64,000 nt of DNA from Larus michahellis (taxonomy: Eukaryota > Chordata > Aves > Charadriiformes > Laridae), in NCBI RefSeq assembly GCF_964199755.1, contig NC_133896.1:99880549-99944548 (forward strand), given 5' to 3'. The notes under the pieces were generated by a model that did not search any database, had not been told where the DNA came from, and saw nothing but the letters and a program-made list of their open reading frames with translations. Numbering within the stretch: position 1 is the stretch's first letter; each line of letters starts with the position of its first letter. This document shows, piece by piece, positions 11,461 through 26,700 of this stretch. Both the position numbers and the translations under genes were made by a program.

Positions 11461-14219
11461 TTCATGGCAAAGCTCAGTTTATTTAATGACAGAAATAACC
11501 CGTAACTTTATACATCTAGCACTAAATAAAAACAGCAGAATGTACAGATCAAATTCATTATGTACAAGAATTCACTAGGAATACTTTATAATTCTTATGA
11601 ACTCTATTTAAAAAAAAAATAATCAAATTAAATAATATCAATTGCGTATTTGCAGTCTGACTTCCAACAGATTGCAGAAGGGTAGTGAACACCTTAAATT
11701 AAGAGCTGAAATCTGAAGAGAAGCGTAAGGCAACTTTCACGCGTGCGGGAACAGCAAAGCTCAGCGCGACACTCCCTACTTACCTCATGCCCTTCTGCAA
11801 AGGTAAGGCACAGTGCGTTAGGGAAGGGGTGACACAGCATTCAGCTTTGATGTTCCTGGCTGAGTCTTGTTTAGGAAACAACCTTTTGTGATTTTTTTTG
11901 TTTGGTTGTTTTTGTTTTTAAATGGCAGGCCATCAAGTCAGTTAAAGCATTTTTACAGTGGGTAACAAGGCTCCAAAAATCAGATTCACTCCGGTCCTTT
12001 CCATAGGTTGGGAAAATAAATAAATGCACCAAAGATTAAACTGAGGTGCTGGTAATAGTCTTTTTGTAAGGTAACACACTAAATATACAAATAACGTTCT
12101 AGCACTATTTACAGCTATTTTTCCTTGAACGTTTCCTCACTTTAGTAATACATAGTTATTTTTAAGATACAAACATTGAAGTAAATTTTAAAGTTTACCT
12201 AGTGCTCTTTTAAATCTTTTTCCATCAGGATGGCTATCTCCAGATTCTTGACCATACAAAAATTCAAGAGTTACAGCTAGCAGTATTTTTTATTTTTTTT
12301 TAAATTATTCATTTTCGTTTTACTCCATTTGGTAATTAGAAAAGAATACAATTGTAAAGGACTGCAGGATGTATAAATAACTACATCACTTCTCCGCAGG
12401 AAGACCCTGACCTTTGAAATAGTCATCTACAGCTTAATTTGGATCCAAGGCAGGAAACTCAAACTACGTATCGCTTAAAAAATTTTCAACGGCTGCTTAT
12501 CTACATGCTTGCAAAGTATAAAAAGAACAGTCCATTCTGTAGCTTAGTAGACAGACACTCAAATAGTTAAATAAGATGAAAGGTAGAAATACTAATTCCA
12601 ATGAGGTGGTTACTTTGTCACAAATTTTGCTTAAATTTTGTTCAGGGGATCCCTTTCACGGTAGCACAGAGTTGTATGAACGTAGCTTTATTTATGAAGT
12701 TTTACCCTGTCATATTACAGGCTTCTGGCTCCTTGGCTGTCCTGCTACTGCAAAGTTGGGAAACGTTTGATAACACTATAGACTTAGAACAGTTTAAAGA
12801 ACACAGTTCTGATTGTTCCTGTGCGTAGCACGTTCAGTTACCTTGACAGACACGTTTCTGGCTTAAAAAAAACCCAACGATGAAAGAACCCACACCTTGT
12901 ACAGATTAAGATGTGCACTGTTTGTGGTATTGAATCAGAGACATTTAAACTTGGGCCACGCATGGCTGTGATTCAAGCTTACTCGCAGGAAAACCTAGTA
13001 AGAATTTTTCCATCTATGTGGTGGAACACCAGGAATTAGCTTGCCCTAGAAGTATTTTCTTACAGCAGCAATAATAAGGTCTTCTGGAGACTCTGGTATT
13101 TTAAGGAAAAAAAAATTAGTTTTTACCTCGTACTAAGATTTTCATAATTTGCTATCCTGATATTGCCATGTGTCCCATTTGGGAATTAGCAGGGCTCCTC
13201 CTTTCAACACGATACAAGACAAGATCAGATCGTAACTAGCTGGACAACTTCTGTATGTTTATATTCCCAAAGAAGTGTGCCATTACACTTTTTTCATTTG
13301 AGAGTTCCTACATCAAATGTAATGCAAAATTAGAAACATCCATCATTAGCTTGCCTTCTTTGGCTACGTGCAACAACGCAGGCGATGATAGCTTCCTTTA
13401 CGCAACCCAACATTACAAGAAGCACGGCTGCGCACAGAAGCTGAAGTGCAAGCTCCTCGCTTACAAATAAAAAGCAGTTCACTTCTCCAAGCAAGTCTCC
13501 CTGCACTGGGCTGTCCTCTGGTCAACTTAAAGTCACCATCCGTCCCAGAGAACCACTTCCTCAGACTTCAGTGGACCCTTGCCCATTGTCCGTAAAACAT
13601 TTTACAGCCTTTTTCTGAACCTTGGACATGCCGCCCACTGACCTGGAATTTAAATAAGTTCTTCAAAACTGAGATTCACTAACTGTCAATAGTGCACCTA
13701 CCCAAAAAAAAAAAAAAAGCCTCAGATTTTCTGCGTGTCGCATGAAGTGCACGCTGCATGAAGCATTCTACCATCCCCTGTGTCTTGGGGAGTAAAACAG
13801 ACAGAATCCAATGCAGGTAATTCACTCACAAACTTGATGAAATGCACACAAAAACAAAAGTAAAAAAAATGCTACCAATCGTAGTGCATTTCTAGTTTCT
13901 AGTGCAGCCTCTTTCCATTGTTTTTTGTTTTTTAAAAGTTACAGCATGATACTTACTCCATGACACAGAAAACATTATTATTCCAACTTTTTTAGTTATG
14001 GCCAGTGCAGAAATCTTAGCCTTCAAAGCCTTGGCCTACACTGAGGCACCTTAACTTTTTCCCTGTAAGACATGGTGCAGTATTTCATCACCACGACGTT
14101 CAGTTCTGGGGATTAACTGTTTGAAAACAGGCATCACTGTAAGCCTCAGAGACCCAGTTAAATACTTAGCTCTCAGAGATCGTAAGACTTCACCCTTCTT
14201 GCTCTCTCATCTATTATAT
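11461..14219 (-). other. Probable long 3' UTR of ZBTB11
   Basis: ZBTB11 stops at 14220. Reading on along the minus strand there is no other gene down to a good poly(A) signal at 11483-11478 (TTTATT on the plus strand). The interval is AT-rich and free of recognisable repeats, as long vertebrate 3' UTRs often are. The end point is inference. Confidence 0.5.
11478..11483 (-). terminator. Candidate poly(A) signal of ZBTB11
   Basis: AATAAA on the minus strand, 2.7 kb after the ZBTB11 stop, with pyrimidine-rich minus-strand sequence about 30 bases further on (complement of the A-rich run near 11436-11449). Nearer signals may also be used. Confidence 0.4.
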
Positions 14220-14746
14220 TCAGTCTGTCTTTGTAACGTGGGCCACTTCTACTTCTACAGTTTCAATGGCCTGCGTCACTTCAGCCATTTTCTGTCCTTG
14301 CTGTTGCGCCAATACGTAATTTACCACCTGCATGATGCTTTGGTCGGAAAGAGTAGAGACTGATGTACATTCCTCAGTAGCCGCAACTGCTTCGATGGCT
14401 TCAATCGTCTCTCCTGTCACGACCACGGTCTCAATCTCACCACCACCAACACTAATCTCGGTTTCTTGTTCCTGTACGTCTGCTGCTAAAATGCTGATGG
14501 CGTGCTCCACCTGTGTCCCCTGGTTATGAAACTGAAGAGTATCCTTTTCCAGCATAATTTTGCAGGGTACATAGTCCCTATGAAACTTGGTCATGTGCTT
14601 CCGTAGTGTCCGGGCATCTATGTAAGCTTCGTTGCACACTGGACAGACGTACGGCCGTTCTCCAGTATGCGTCCTCACGTGACGCTTCAATGAACGTGCA
14701 TCGGCCCAGGCCACTCCGCAAGTTAGACATTCAAATGGCTTCACAC
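14220..14746 (-). CDS. ZBTB11: ZBTB11 last exon, fingers 11-12 and C-terminal tail
   Basis: Starts with two bases completing a glycine codon (GT GTG AAG), giving the finger linker HEGVKPFEC. An acceptor five bases earlier in transcript order (AG at 14753-14752) would break the frame, so 14746 is chosen. It encodes C2H2 fingers 11 and 12 (CLTC...H, CPVC...H), the block FHRDYVPCKIMLEKDTLQFH, and an acidic tail ending in LSDQSIMQVVNYVLAQQQGQ and a Val/Glu-rich segment. Confidence 0.97.
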
Positions 14747-17700
14747 CTGTTCTCAAAGGGAAAGGACGGAAAGATGACCATCAGCACGCATAAATATGCA
14801 TGAGCGATGATGAGAAGTGACAGGGAGGACAGCAGTATAAAAGAACAAAAGAAACACTGCAACTTTTTCTATGTAAGGAGGAGAGCTTGCTTGCCATTTC
14901 TGCACTACAATATAATGCAAGCATAATACATTCAACGGTAAGATTTTCCCCAAGTGCTCTGCCCAACCTAACATTTTCCTTTTAAAAATTTTTTCTTTTC
15001 TAAATTTCTTTTAATGCCGTTTCTCCCCTATTTTAAGTACATACCACTTAATAGAATTTAATTATTTTTTGCCGGTGATGCCTTTCTGAAACCATGTTTC
15101 ACTTAATATAATTTGTCACTTACATTCCTAGTCCACTTCGTTTCTGTAAATGTTACTATACGTCTCATCAAATCAGCACTTAGTCTAGTTAGCTTATAAC
15201 ACCATCTACAGTTTTTTCCCTCCTCCTCCACACCATATATGTTCAAATACTGCACCTGATGTTTGTATAATCTTATTCTCCCTTACAACGGCTGAGTTCT
15301 GTGGTCTGTAGTATCTAATGGGGCGTGTGGGTGGCGACAAACACTATGGCAATACTGGGTTTTGCAGCTACTGCAGATTTAGGCTAGGTACCTATTACAG
15401 GACACTTTCTCTGTTTAGAAACAAACACAAAATCTCTATTTCAGTAGTTAGACAGCTCTTAGGTTTATTCATAACAGATCTTTAAAAGGAGACATACTTC
15501 AAAGAAGCGTGTTTTGCCCCAAGATAGGAGTATATATAGACTTCCAACGTAGCTGGAACAACCAAATACTCCAAAATCAGTACCATGCTTCACACCTAAA
15601 GTAAAAATCCACGTACTTTTTTTTTTTAAATTAGAAAATGTTTTCCTATTTTACCCAAACTTCGTATAGTTTACTGCTTGTTATAAATCAAGAAGTTGAC
15701 CAATTTCCAGCGGTGGTCTTTTTTTTTTTTTTTCTAAATTCAGAACAATCTCTCTCCTGTTTGAAGAATATTCTGTTAACCATCTGCACCTTTCAAACTG
15801 GAGAACGTTTTACTACATCCGATTCTTTGCCAGATGCACATTTTTAATCACTTCTAAAAAAGTTCCTCTTCTGTTAAAATTCCAAGAAGGACAAGTTGTT
15901 ACTGTCCCTGTGTGTGACGGCAGTTTTAGGAAGATCCCAACAGCCACTTCTAGGAATCACTGGAAGCAAGCTGACAAACCAGGACTAGCATAAAACTAAC
16001 TGGAGAATCTGTAAGGACTTCTATGCGTCTTGCAACACAGGACATACGCAGACTCAAAGAAACAAATATCCCTTTCTCTATAATTTTTCTAGGAGTTGAG
16101 GGAAGTCACGACTACTTGTTTTCTACATACCTTCATGATTGTTCATGTGTCTCCTATATTCCCGGAGTTGTGTGAATTTTCTTCCGCAATGCTCACAAAC
16201 TCGTTCAAGATTTTGTTTTGCCCTTCCTTTTTTACCATGTGTGGCTTTCTTTACGTGTCTTCTGTACAAAGCTTTCTCATAAAATTCTTTACCACATATG
16301 TTACACCTAAAATGTGTTAAGTGAGAAATCTATTGAAAGCATTATTCTATCCTTATGATATGTTTTTAAAACCAAAATGCACTTTAATTATAGTAGGCAG
16401 AGTTTAATGGGAATACTGTCTTGTATGACAAGTAGTTCCATAATTAGAAATAATATGTTTGGACTGAGCTATGTTTTCTCTTAGTCATAGCCCCAAAGCT
16501 TCCACTTACCACCCTAGAGAAGCGAGATCACATACAAAGCATTTCTAACTTCATCAATTATATTTATCAGGATTGTGGCAGTAGGTCAACAGTTGGACCA
16601 CACTATTTGAAGTCAAACATCCGTTCTCAAGTACTCAAGGCCCCAGGCAACATCAATCAATTGTTACTTTAACAATGGACCCAGCAGTTCCTTGTTGGCT
16701 GTCTGTGGATCTGTATAACCTCATATTGATTACTACATTTCTGTTAAATGAATTTCCTCTTACCTATAAGGGTCTGTGACAGAATGAGACTTCACATGAG
16801 AATACCAGTCTTTCTTCCAACTGTAACATTTTCCACAGAACTGGCACTGAAATGGCTTCACGCCTAAATGTTTATTCATATGCTGCCGAAGATCTCGAGC
16901 TTCATAGAAACTCTTTTCGCACCTGTAACAGCAATGGTTTTAGCATCCCATATAAGAAAAATCCTGGTGACCCTGATTTCAAAGGCACTGGTTAATGACG
17001 GCTGAAGACAACACCTATCGTGTCATCAATATCTACATAAAGCAAAATCCCTTTCCAAACCAGGGAAAATTAAAAGGAACAGCTTTTATGAACAGCAGCT
17101 TATATGAAAGTCTGGAATATAACTTGAGGACCTCTGAAACACTTTTGTCTGTTATGGGTAACTGTATTCTTTCTGTTATTTTTATGGGGAATAATCAAAG
17201 GCAAACTGACTGGAAGACATCATAAATTTGTATTATACCATATGAACTTATGAGGAGAGTTTCTTCCCTCAGAGAGGATTAATTATTGAGAAGTAAAAAC
17301 CTCAAGTGACTGCCGCCCTCTGACACTGTCACGCGCTACTACAATTTTATCAAATACTTCACTGGAAGTCTTCCACAAACATTTTAGGAAAGGAAGTCAT
17401 GTTAAACTTTGTTCAACTGAGCCAGAAGCTCAAACTCAAGCCTGGCAGGGATATTTACATACCAAGCCACCGAACTAGAAATGGAAGTCTGGTTATTGCT
17501 TAGTGAAACTCTCTAAACCGTTTGTGACAACATGAATTATATTTTTAGTAGAGATCTTCACCATAGAACAAACAAGGACTGTGTCTGTTTTGAAGGAGTT
17601 AGGGAATCAAAATATCTTCCCTGTCAAGGTGATTTTTTTGCATCCATGACTATACTGCCTTGAGTAAAAAAAATGAAATTATTTTTTAAATATATTTCTC

Positions 17701-20700
17701 CTTCAAAAGCAAAATTGCCTTCCCTAGTATGTTTCAAACAGTTTTGTCCCTGTTGTGGACTCCATTAGCTCTTTTCTTTGTATTTTTAAGATTGATATTT
17801 TTAGCAATACAAAACACTAAATAAAAACATTGCTGACAGAATTAAAGTGAGTTTTCAGCAGTTAGAAAATACTGTTTTCACTAGCACGCCGCAGCACTAC
17901 CAAAGATACTGTAAACAATACTTTAAATTAAAGCTTTCATTCAAAGGGTGAGTTGCATACAGGCAATCACATAAACTGTACAACCCCTCTTAATACCTGA
18001 GAGAGTCTTCCAGAGACCTAATTGACCGCTTGGAAATTAAGCGTCATTTGTGCTTTTGCAGCACACTTGAAAGGTTCTCCTGTATTCTGCTTGATCATGG
18101 AAAAAGTATCCATGTTTTGCTAATGCACTAGGAGACACGGTCTTTCCAGTTACAGAGTTTCTGCTAAACTGAAGTCCATAACGCAAAGATGTTTAAGTGG
18201 TCACATAAGTTTTACAATTAAGTTAACTACAATAGTCAGTGAGTCTTGATTTATGATGTTCCTGCAGAGCTGTTTGCTAAACACAGTGTGTATTGCAGTG
18301 CACATAAGCACATTACACTGTAAAGGAAATTTTCAAGTTAAACTGAAATCAACTATCACGGTAGAAGAGGGCAAGAACAGGCTGAAGGCCCTTCACCTCT
18401 CACAAGGTTACCACTCTTCTATCTGTCCTACAAGGGAGCTTTAAATCCACATAGCTACTGATTATGGCTACAAGTGCAAACACACTAATTAGAAAACAAC
18501 TGTATGAAGTTAGAGCTAGGTAACAGTTAAAAACCAAGCTTTGGCTCTCCAATGCATGTATTAACAAAAATACGTTTTTTACTCTTATGTATTAAAAGTC
18601 TTATTCCAGGCCAGTGAACAGTTTTACACAACAGGGAGCTGCTTTTAATTTTTAAAATTACTAGGATCATTAATGTTAAGAAAAAAAAGCCCACCAAAAA
18701 AGCTAACCCCGACCAACTTACTGAGTACACTGATATCCACGAACTTCAGGCTTTGGCTGGTGTTTCTTTATGTGTTTACTGAGTCCTGATGCCCTGTGGA
18801 AAGATTTTCCACAGATGGAGCAAAGATACTTGGATTCTCCTGGCAAAAATAAAACAAAACATGTTACAAAGCCAGGCCTCCATATCTCTGGCGTGCTTTG
18901 TGAGAGAGCTTTTTTTTCTTCTCATATAATTCGTCTTAAGTAATCAGAGCAGTACTACAAAGAGAAGTTGTTTTAATTACACACAGATGGAATTTTTAAG
19001 TGTACTTGGATGTGCCAACGTAATAATACAGAGAGGGGGGAGTAGCAACTCTAAATTACTTTATTGCAAGTTTTTAAACACAGGTACAACATCGCACCTA
19101 CAAACTAGTCATGAAATATGAACAGCCTAAAAAATTGCCCACTTCTGTGAAAAAAGCCCCACAATTGCCTGTGTTCATATAATATGTAACTTCTCCAGCA
19201 ATGCAGCATGGCTTACGGATTACTTACATCTTGAATTTGTGGAACAACACCTTAAAATAAAAGTTTTCTCCTCCAATTCAATATAAATTCCTTACTTTCT
19301 GAAACAAAAACTGTCTTAACAAAAACAGTCTCTTACTTTCCATTCTGCCCAACTCAGGAAACAAGAAACAGTTTCTACACATTTCAATTTTAAAACTCCA
19401 CTTGTAAATTATTATGTTGTCCTCTTTCACATACTAAGATCACGAGATTTTATAAAATTTCATAAAATTTCAGTATTAGTAGAGCAAGTCTTGTAAAACA
19501 CATATGGAGATTCTCAGAGACTTAGCATGTTTTCCTCTGGAAGGATAGGCTAGAAGTGCAAGTGCTACAGAACATTCCTGCCAGTTGCCTATCTTTGTTG
19601 AATTAACATGATAACAGGCGTAAATAAGTACATAAAAACATAGAACAAACCAACCATGAGTCCCTGTTCTTGTACAGAACAGCTGCATAACAACATTAAG
19701 CTATGGTAAAATAAGCCCAGAAAATAAGGTAAAAGGTAAGTCTCTATCTCAGCTGCCTGACCAGATGAAGAAAAAGAAGAAACTACTATTTATTTTTTTA
19801 AACAGTTCCTTTGACGCTGTAGGGCAATGTTGAAGCTCAGCAGCATACAATAGCCAAACAAAGTAAAAGGACCCTCTTTCTCATCACTCACCCGTATGAA
19901 TGCTCATGTGTTCCTGAAGACTTCTTTTTGTGACAAAAGACTTCTCACACAAGTCACACTTGAACTGTTTCTGTACTTCATGGAGAGCTAAGTGCATTTT
20001 TAATCCATGCTTATACGTAAAGGTCTTTCCACAAACCTAAAAAAATTTAATATCCAGTAAACAGAATAAATTAAACTCATTATATAATAGGTGTTTAACT
20101 TCAAACACAACAAAACCTCCTGTATTTCTTAGGAACCAGGACGGCCGAGCCCGTGATTTCGCACCAGTGGCTGAACTGGTCTGTTAAAACAGAATACTCA
20201 AGGGAAGACATTCTTCTAGATATAGGAATATGAACTTTTATGATTCAATTTCATTCTAGTTTTCTCAGTCTTGGAGTACAAGACTTTTCATCAGGAATGT
20301 TACAGTAGTTTTCCCCATTCTGAAATGACCTAAATTTCAGGACAGAGTGTCAATACTAAAATATCGAGACAATTTACTGATTTGATAACAGAATAAAAGG
20401 ACTTTCTCTTTACCTTGCATGCATGAGGTTTCACACCTGTATGTTTGAGCATATGTATTCTGAGAGAATAGAGCTTAGGTAGAGTTCTCCCACATATATC
20501 ACATATAAATTCCCTTTTAGTTCTCCCTTTCACCGAAGGCACGCCTGTCTCTTCTCCACTAGCAGCTGCAGTGTTCACTTCGGTCTTCCGAGTGTGCCGG
20601 ACAAGATGGGCTCGCAGGGAGGCACCATACTGGAATTCTTTTTTACACAACTGGAAAAGAAAATATTGCAACTTTACTTTGCATTTAATACTCCAAAATT

Positions 20701-23700
20701 ATTTCACAAAAAAAGGTAAACAAAGGTTTAAACTATAGTAATATGATTAGCTATGTCTATAACCTACCTCCAGTAGGCATTTCATCTCAGGTTAATTAAT
20801 AGTTGTAAATTTTGAATTTTATAGCTACTGACAGAACCACCAATCATCTCCCAATGAGGTTAACTTCCCAGGGTAATCTAAACACGGTTACAAATTTACT
20901 AGTAAGGTTAAAAGTAAAGCCCACACCAGCACTGTCATGATCAGCAAGTGCACTCCCACGTCACAGGGTGCCGTCAGGCCATGTGGCTGGCACCATCTTC
21001 CACCCCACCCCATCCAGATCAGGGTTGCAGCCGCCTCTGAAATCCGTAAGGAGAAATAAATATTTGTATGAACAGAGGCAAGAAAAACAGTTACTGATGT
21101 CATTACTGAATGAATCTTCATAAAGAGGGAGGTTTACAAACACACAGAAGAAAAATCCAACTTACCGGGCATTTATAATCTTTAGATCTTTCATGTTTCA
21201 GTGTGTGCATTATAAGTGCATAGCGCCGCTGGAACACCATTCCACACTCAGTGCATTTGTGCTGAGCCTCTACTTCGTTATTTTCTGTGGTATCTCTTTT
21301 GGGCTGTTTCATTTTTTTCCCTCTTTGTACGAGCTTCATGGCAACCTAAGTTGAAAAAATATAACCCTTAAATGAAATTTACTACACTGTATTTTGTATT
21401 TTATATTTCTTCTGCAAGTTAGTACTAAAAGCGGATGTTTTTGTGTGTTACTATAATACCACCTAATTTTGTTCAGTTTACTTAGTTGCTAGAAAGTTAC
21501 CCCCTTTCAAGTTCACTGCAAAACTACAGATCTCGTGGTGGGTGAAAAACTGGTCATTTTAAAACCATAAACTGATTATAACTGTAGGCAGACAATGACT
21601 TACCAGTTGAGAGACAACTAACTATTCGGCCCTAAGTAACTGCCTAAAAGAGAGCTAAGACATAGTTACAGAGGAACCACAAAGTACTGCCACTTACAAT
21701 TTCCATCAGATGTTTCCAACCCATCCAAAACTCCAATCTCCCTTTTCAGGATTTACATTTGCTTTACCACAAGTCATCAGATTAAAAAAAAAAGTGTCCC
21801 AATTAATTTTTACCAGCCAGCAAAAACTGAGTTATTAATAACCTGTAAAAAAATTTGCAGTATTTAAGCAGTTCTTTCCAGTTAAGAGCATTCCATATTT
21901 ACTAGTGGGTTTTTTTTGTTAGGCACCAGTGGGTTTTTGTTAGGCTGTACCGGCACTGCTCCCTGGAGCTGATAATCTCGTTTTGCTTTGTAGAAACTTG
22001 CTGTGAAGTTCTTTAAAAGCCAAATTGTAAGCGATCAGGCTGCAGTTTCCTTTATCAGGTATCTCCCCTTCAGGTTTCTGAGAATAAGGGAAAAAAGTAC
22101 AATGCATCCCCATTTCTTCTCCTCCTGTTCTCTCAACAAGTGAGGTATCTAACAGTTTTTGAAAACATGCTAGCCCATCCATTCCTCTCAAAACCAAACC
22201 AAATGTCAACACAGGGACAACATTTTAATTTTTTTAAATTTTTCTGTTGCTCTTCAAACTTATGCAAACTTGGCTACATTGTGAAGCCACAAAAATAATT
22301 TTCTTCAGTAGATAATTAGTAAAAGCTTGGAAAATAATCAATTCCTACAAAGCATGCTTCATCCCCAACATCTCCATGCAACTACTGCAACTACGGTAAT
22401 TCAAAAGTCAACAGCATTTTTCCTGCAAACTCTCTTTCATCTTATTCTTCCAGCACCAAAACTGCGAACTCCAGAAGGAGTGTCTCCTTCCCAGGGCTTA
22501 TAAAAGATCCAGCGCTTTGGGGAAAGGGGGCTCAGGGATGCATGAGACAAAAATGCTAAAAGCTATGAAATCAGTTCGGGAAGCAGAAACCTATTCCTGA
22601 ACCCAGTTCTGAGCAATCATCTAAACCAATTTCTGTTTTCCATAGGTGGCTGCTGTCTAGACCTCATCTATCAGGGGGCCAGATTTAAAAACTGCAAAGT
22701 AAGTTAACAGGAACTGTTCCTGAAGGCAGATATTCTCCTTCCCAAAAGAGAACAAAAACTTGTCATCCTCCAACCATCATAAATGAGTTGCTTAAATATT
22801 TTGATTGTTCTAGTTTTGACATCTGGGCTTTAACTTGTCCATCTATAAAAGGAGACCAATGCTACAATTTCTATCTACAAGGCTGTTGCAATCATAACAA
22901 ATTATCTCCCTGCCTGTGGGACTGGTGGCTCTAGTACATAAATATCTCACAAAACACCTCTGGAAATTAACAGTTCTTCGTAAGATTTAGCCAATGTGGA
23001 ATGAGTATGGCAAGGTGTACTCTATCACAAAAACAAAATGTATCAATGCTTAGTGACGCGAACGTCAGCTGTCCACAGGCACTAAAAGAGAAAAGGCTCC
23101 TGATGGGGAAAAGAGTAAGAAGACCATTTCATTAGGAAAAAATAATAATTGAAACACCTAGTTCAATTACTAAACATGTAATATGTTTAAGCGCTTGAGT
23201 TTTTAATACCGGTGCTCTTTGAACCTTTTGTTTTTTAACTGACCCCAATCCGAAGGTAGCAGGACTGCATTACTGTGACTCATGACTATGTCTTAAGATC
23301 TACGTAGGATGCCAAATTTTTCATCCCCAATGCTCTGTTTTGAAGTGTTAACAAATGTAGGGTCTCACTTCTCTAATAGATAAGTACATTTGTTTATGAC
23401 TGACATACACACAAGCTAGTTAAGAATTAAATTCCCACATCATTAATAATTTTAGGGAGAAGATACCCTTTCCGTCCAACCATAAGAAGCTGTGAGGAGA
23501 AACTCAAGCTGGGCTAGGGTCACTGAGCATTCTAAAGATCTTCAATACAGAAGGAATTTTGACGCCGGTGTTGTTTTTTGTTTTGCACAACTGCCACATC
23601 TTAGAAGTTACTTTGGTTTGCATTAACGTTAATCACTCAAAAAAGAAAAGTATTTGCCAGACAGCGCTTGGAATTGGGAAACGGTCTTTTCAGATTGGTC

Positions 23701-26700
23701 TCCAAACACTGGACAATTACTGACAACAGGCCTAAAGACATATAGAATACCTGCTGTATTGCAGATTTAGGATTTGTCTTTCTATTTTGCAGTTTTTTTT
23801 CAATTCCTTTATGCAATCTGATATATCCCCCTTCACTAACAGAACGCTGGCGAAGCTTGCTTTTGTAAGTGTCATCTTGGCTGGAAGCTAGGTTTTCAGG
23901 TTGTGAATCTGAAACGCTCTGTTCTTTACTTTGCTTGCCACGTTTCTGCTGGAGTGTTTCTGAGGAGTCTTCAGAAGCAGCGTCCACATTTGCTTTAGCA
24001 TTGTCATTTTGATCTGCCTCAACTTCTGTGTGACTCTGTGTGTCCATGGCTTCCACAGCCAATGGCTCAGCTTCTACGACAGACACCGTGCTATTTGAAA
24101 TGCTCTCCAGCAGCTGCGTATTGACGTAATTTTCAGTTGTTTCACACTGCTCCACAGGTTTTGAAAGATCATCCGGGGCGGCCTCTGCAGGCTCTGGGGG
24201 CTGGAGGTCAGGCTGGGGTGCTGCTGCTTCCTCTGTCCCAGCAGAGGAAGGACCTCCATTCACAGCTACTGGCACTTCACTGGCTGCAAGCTCAGTTGGT
24301 TGCTCAGCACCATCCAGGGGCTGCATCTCAACTTCAGTCTGCTCTGCTAAATTTTGTGTTGACTCTACTGTTTGAATATCCCCCTTTTGGTACACTGTAA
24401 TTTGTTTCTCTTCCATCTGTTTGTGCACGTTTTCACAGATTTCGAGGACCTCTGACATGAAGAGATGCCGGGCAAGCATGGCCACTTCTGCCATACTACA
24501 GAAGTCAAAAGTTAATTCTGAAGTATAAGCAAATTCCAATAGAGGCAGGAAACTGGACTTGCAGAACCCTACCAGGAATAAAACAAGATATTAGATCAAA
24601 CACTGATGACCCCGAATTACACCAAAATATCCCATACAATAGTTCACCTTTGATATGGTTAAGTCTGAAATTTAGAGCAAAACACACTTGCAAGTAACAC
24701 TGAGGCCCCTCCACTGGGACTGAATTGTCATTTACACATTTATTCCTTGTGTATTTTCTACATGGAAGTAAGCTCAGACAACTTTTCCAATAAGTAAGTA
24801 GAAACGACGTATTTTCATAGTAAAAATGTTTCAAGATGCTAGGAAAGCCACAATATTTTTGAAGCAGATTAACCCTAATTTAACCAAAGTCTTTCCAAAT
24901 CTGCTACATCCAGAAAGCAGTCAGGACTTAAATAACAATTCATGTGGCAGAAACATAAGAAAATGGCTAGTGAAAAAAATAAAAGGTATGTGCATATATA
25001 TCTAGAAATGCTTAAAAATAAGCATTTGGTATAATTTTCCACAGTTCTGTAAATCACAAATCACATTTAATTTGGGGGACCTTCTGGACCATCATAAAAG
25101 AAATCTTCAGGCATGTCTAGAGACAGACAGAGTTAAGAAACTAGTGACAAAGCAACGCAGTAGGCATATGTTCTGTACAATATTCTTCATCACTACAAAG
25201 CTATTTTTAGGACATTTATTTTAGGATCATCTCCTATCTTTAAGGTACCAGAAGGCTTGAGAAATAAGCAGAAACGTGTCTAATACTGTTTCACAGGCAT
25301 AAGAAACAATTTGGTATTTGATCAGAAAAACAGCTGTCTGAGAAGCTAGTCAACATCCCCTCTTGATGTATTCAAGCATTTGATTATGTTCCCTTTTTTA
25401 ATGTTTGTGACTAATACAAGGAGAAAACAGGACTAAGGAAGGTAAAAATCAATCCAAAGCTTCTCAGAAACTTTAAGATGAAATCCCATAGTCCATTCAA
25501 TATGGAAGATCAGATTACACAAAACCAGAGCGATCACTTTAGCATTAAAATCCACACAAAATACTTTTAGATTAAAAGAGAGAAAAAGGCAAGATAAAAT
25601 ATTTGGTTGTCTTGAACACTCAAAAGAGACCGAATCAAATACTGTACACCTTACTTAGGATATTATGATTTCTAGCTTTGAAACCCACAACAATTCACCT
25701 GACAGATCCACTACAGCTTCATGACTAGAGACAGCTCCCTTTTCAATGAAGAGCTCTCGGAAGTACTCGCTGTTGGCTGCCAAGACAGATTTGTGAGCTT
25801 TGTACTCCTCTCCTTCAATCAGCAGAGTCACATCACAGAACTGATTGGAAAGCCTCTGCTGATTCAGTTGGTTTAAGACTGACAGACAATGTTTGGAAGA
25901 TGACTGCTTCACAAGGCCCTTACTGTCAACCTGTCATAAACAACATTATGAGAACTTCATTACATTTAGACTGTGCCTTTTTAAGCATTCACACTGAAAC
26001 ACAGAAAAGGATTATTTTCTGCAACCGTACAATCAGTTCAAGCACATATAATATATACAGCTTAACTTTACTATTGTTTTCTTTCTTTAAATGCGCCAAG
26101 TCTCACCCTCCCTCCAAACACAGTTAAAACAGACAACTGGAAAAATGGGAAGACATGGATATGCAAACAGTTCTTTGACCGTATTTTTCAATGCTACAGT
26201 CTGAAACGGTTTCTAGATTCAAGTGTCTTAACATGCGTATGAGCCCCCAGTTATCACCAAGAATTTTATAAATAAATATAGCATTCTTTATTAAGGAGCA
26301 GATACAGATTCCGTGAGAATCTTGTATGTGATGCTTTACTTATACTTTTGCCATTCATTTTCCCTTGGGTCCTATATGCATAAATAGGAATTAGGGTGAT
26401 TTTATTTTCTAAAGATGACATACCACAATTAATTTCATGTCATACATACCAGTAACCCCTTTCCACACATTGAATATCTTTGGCAAAATTTACGTCATCT
26501 GATTACTGCAAGATTATCACAACAATGGAAAATAAGCATGTGACTAAGAACACATTAACAAACATCTTAAATACATTCAGATGTTAACAGTGGTACTTAC
26601 AAATACAAGCTCATGCTTTGCTATTGGCTTCTTCTTTACAGGCTTTGGGGATGCAGCTGGGATTGATGCTGTATTACTCAATTCATCATCTGTTTCATTA

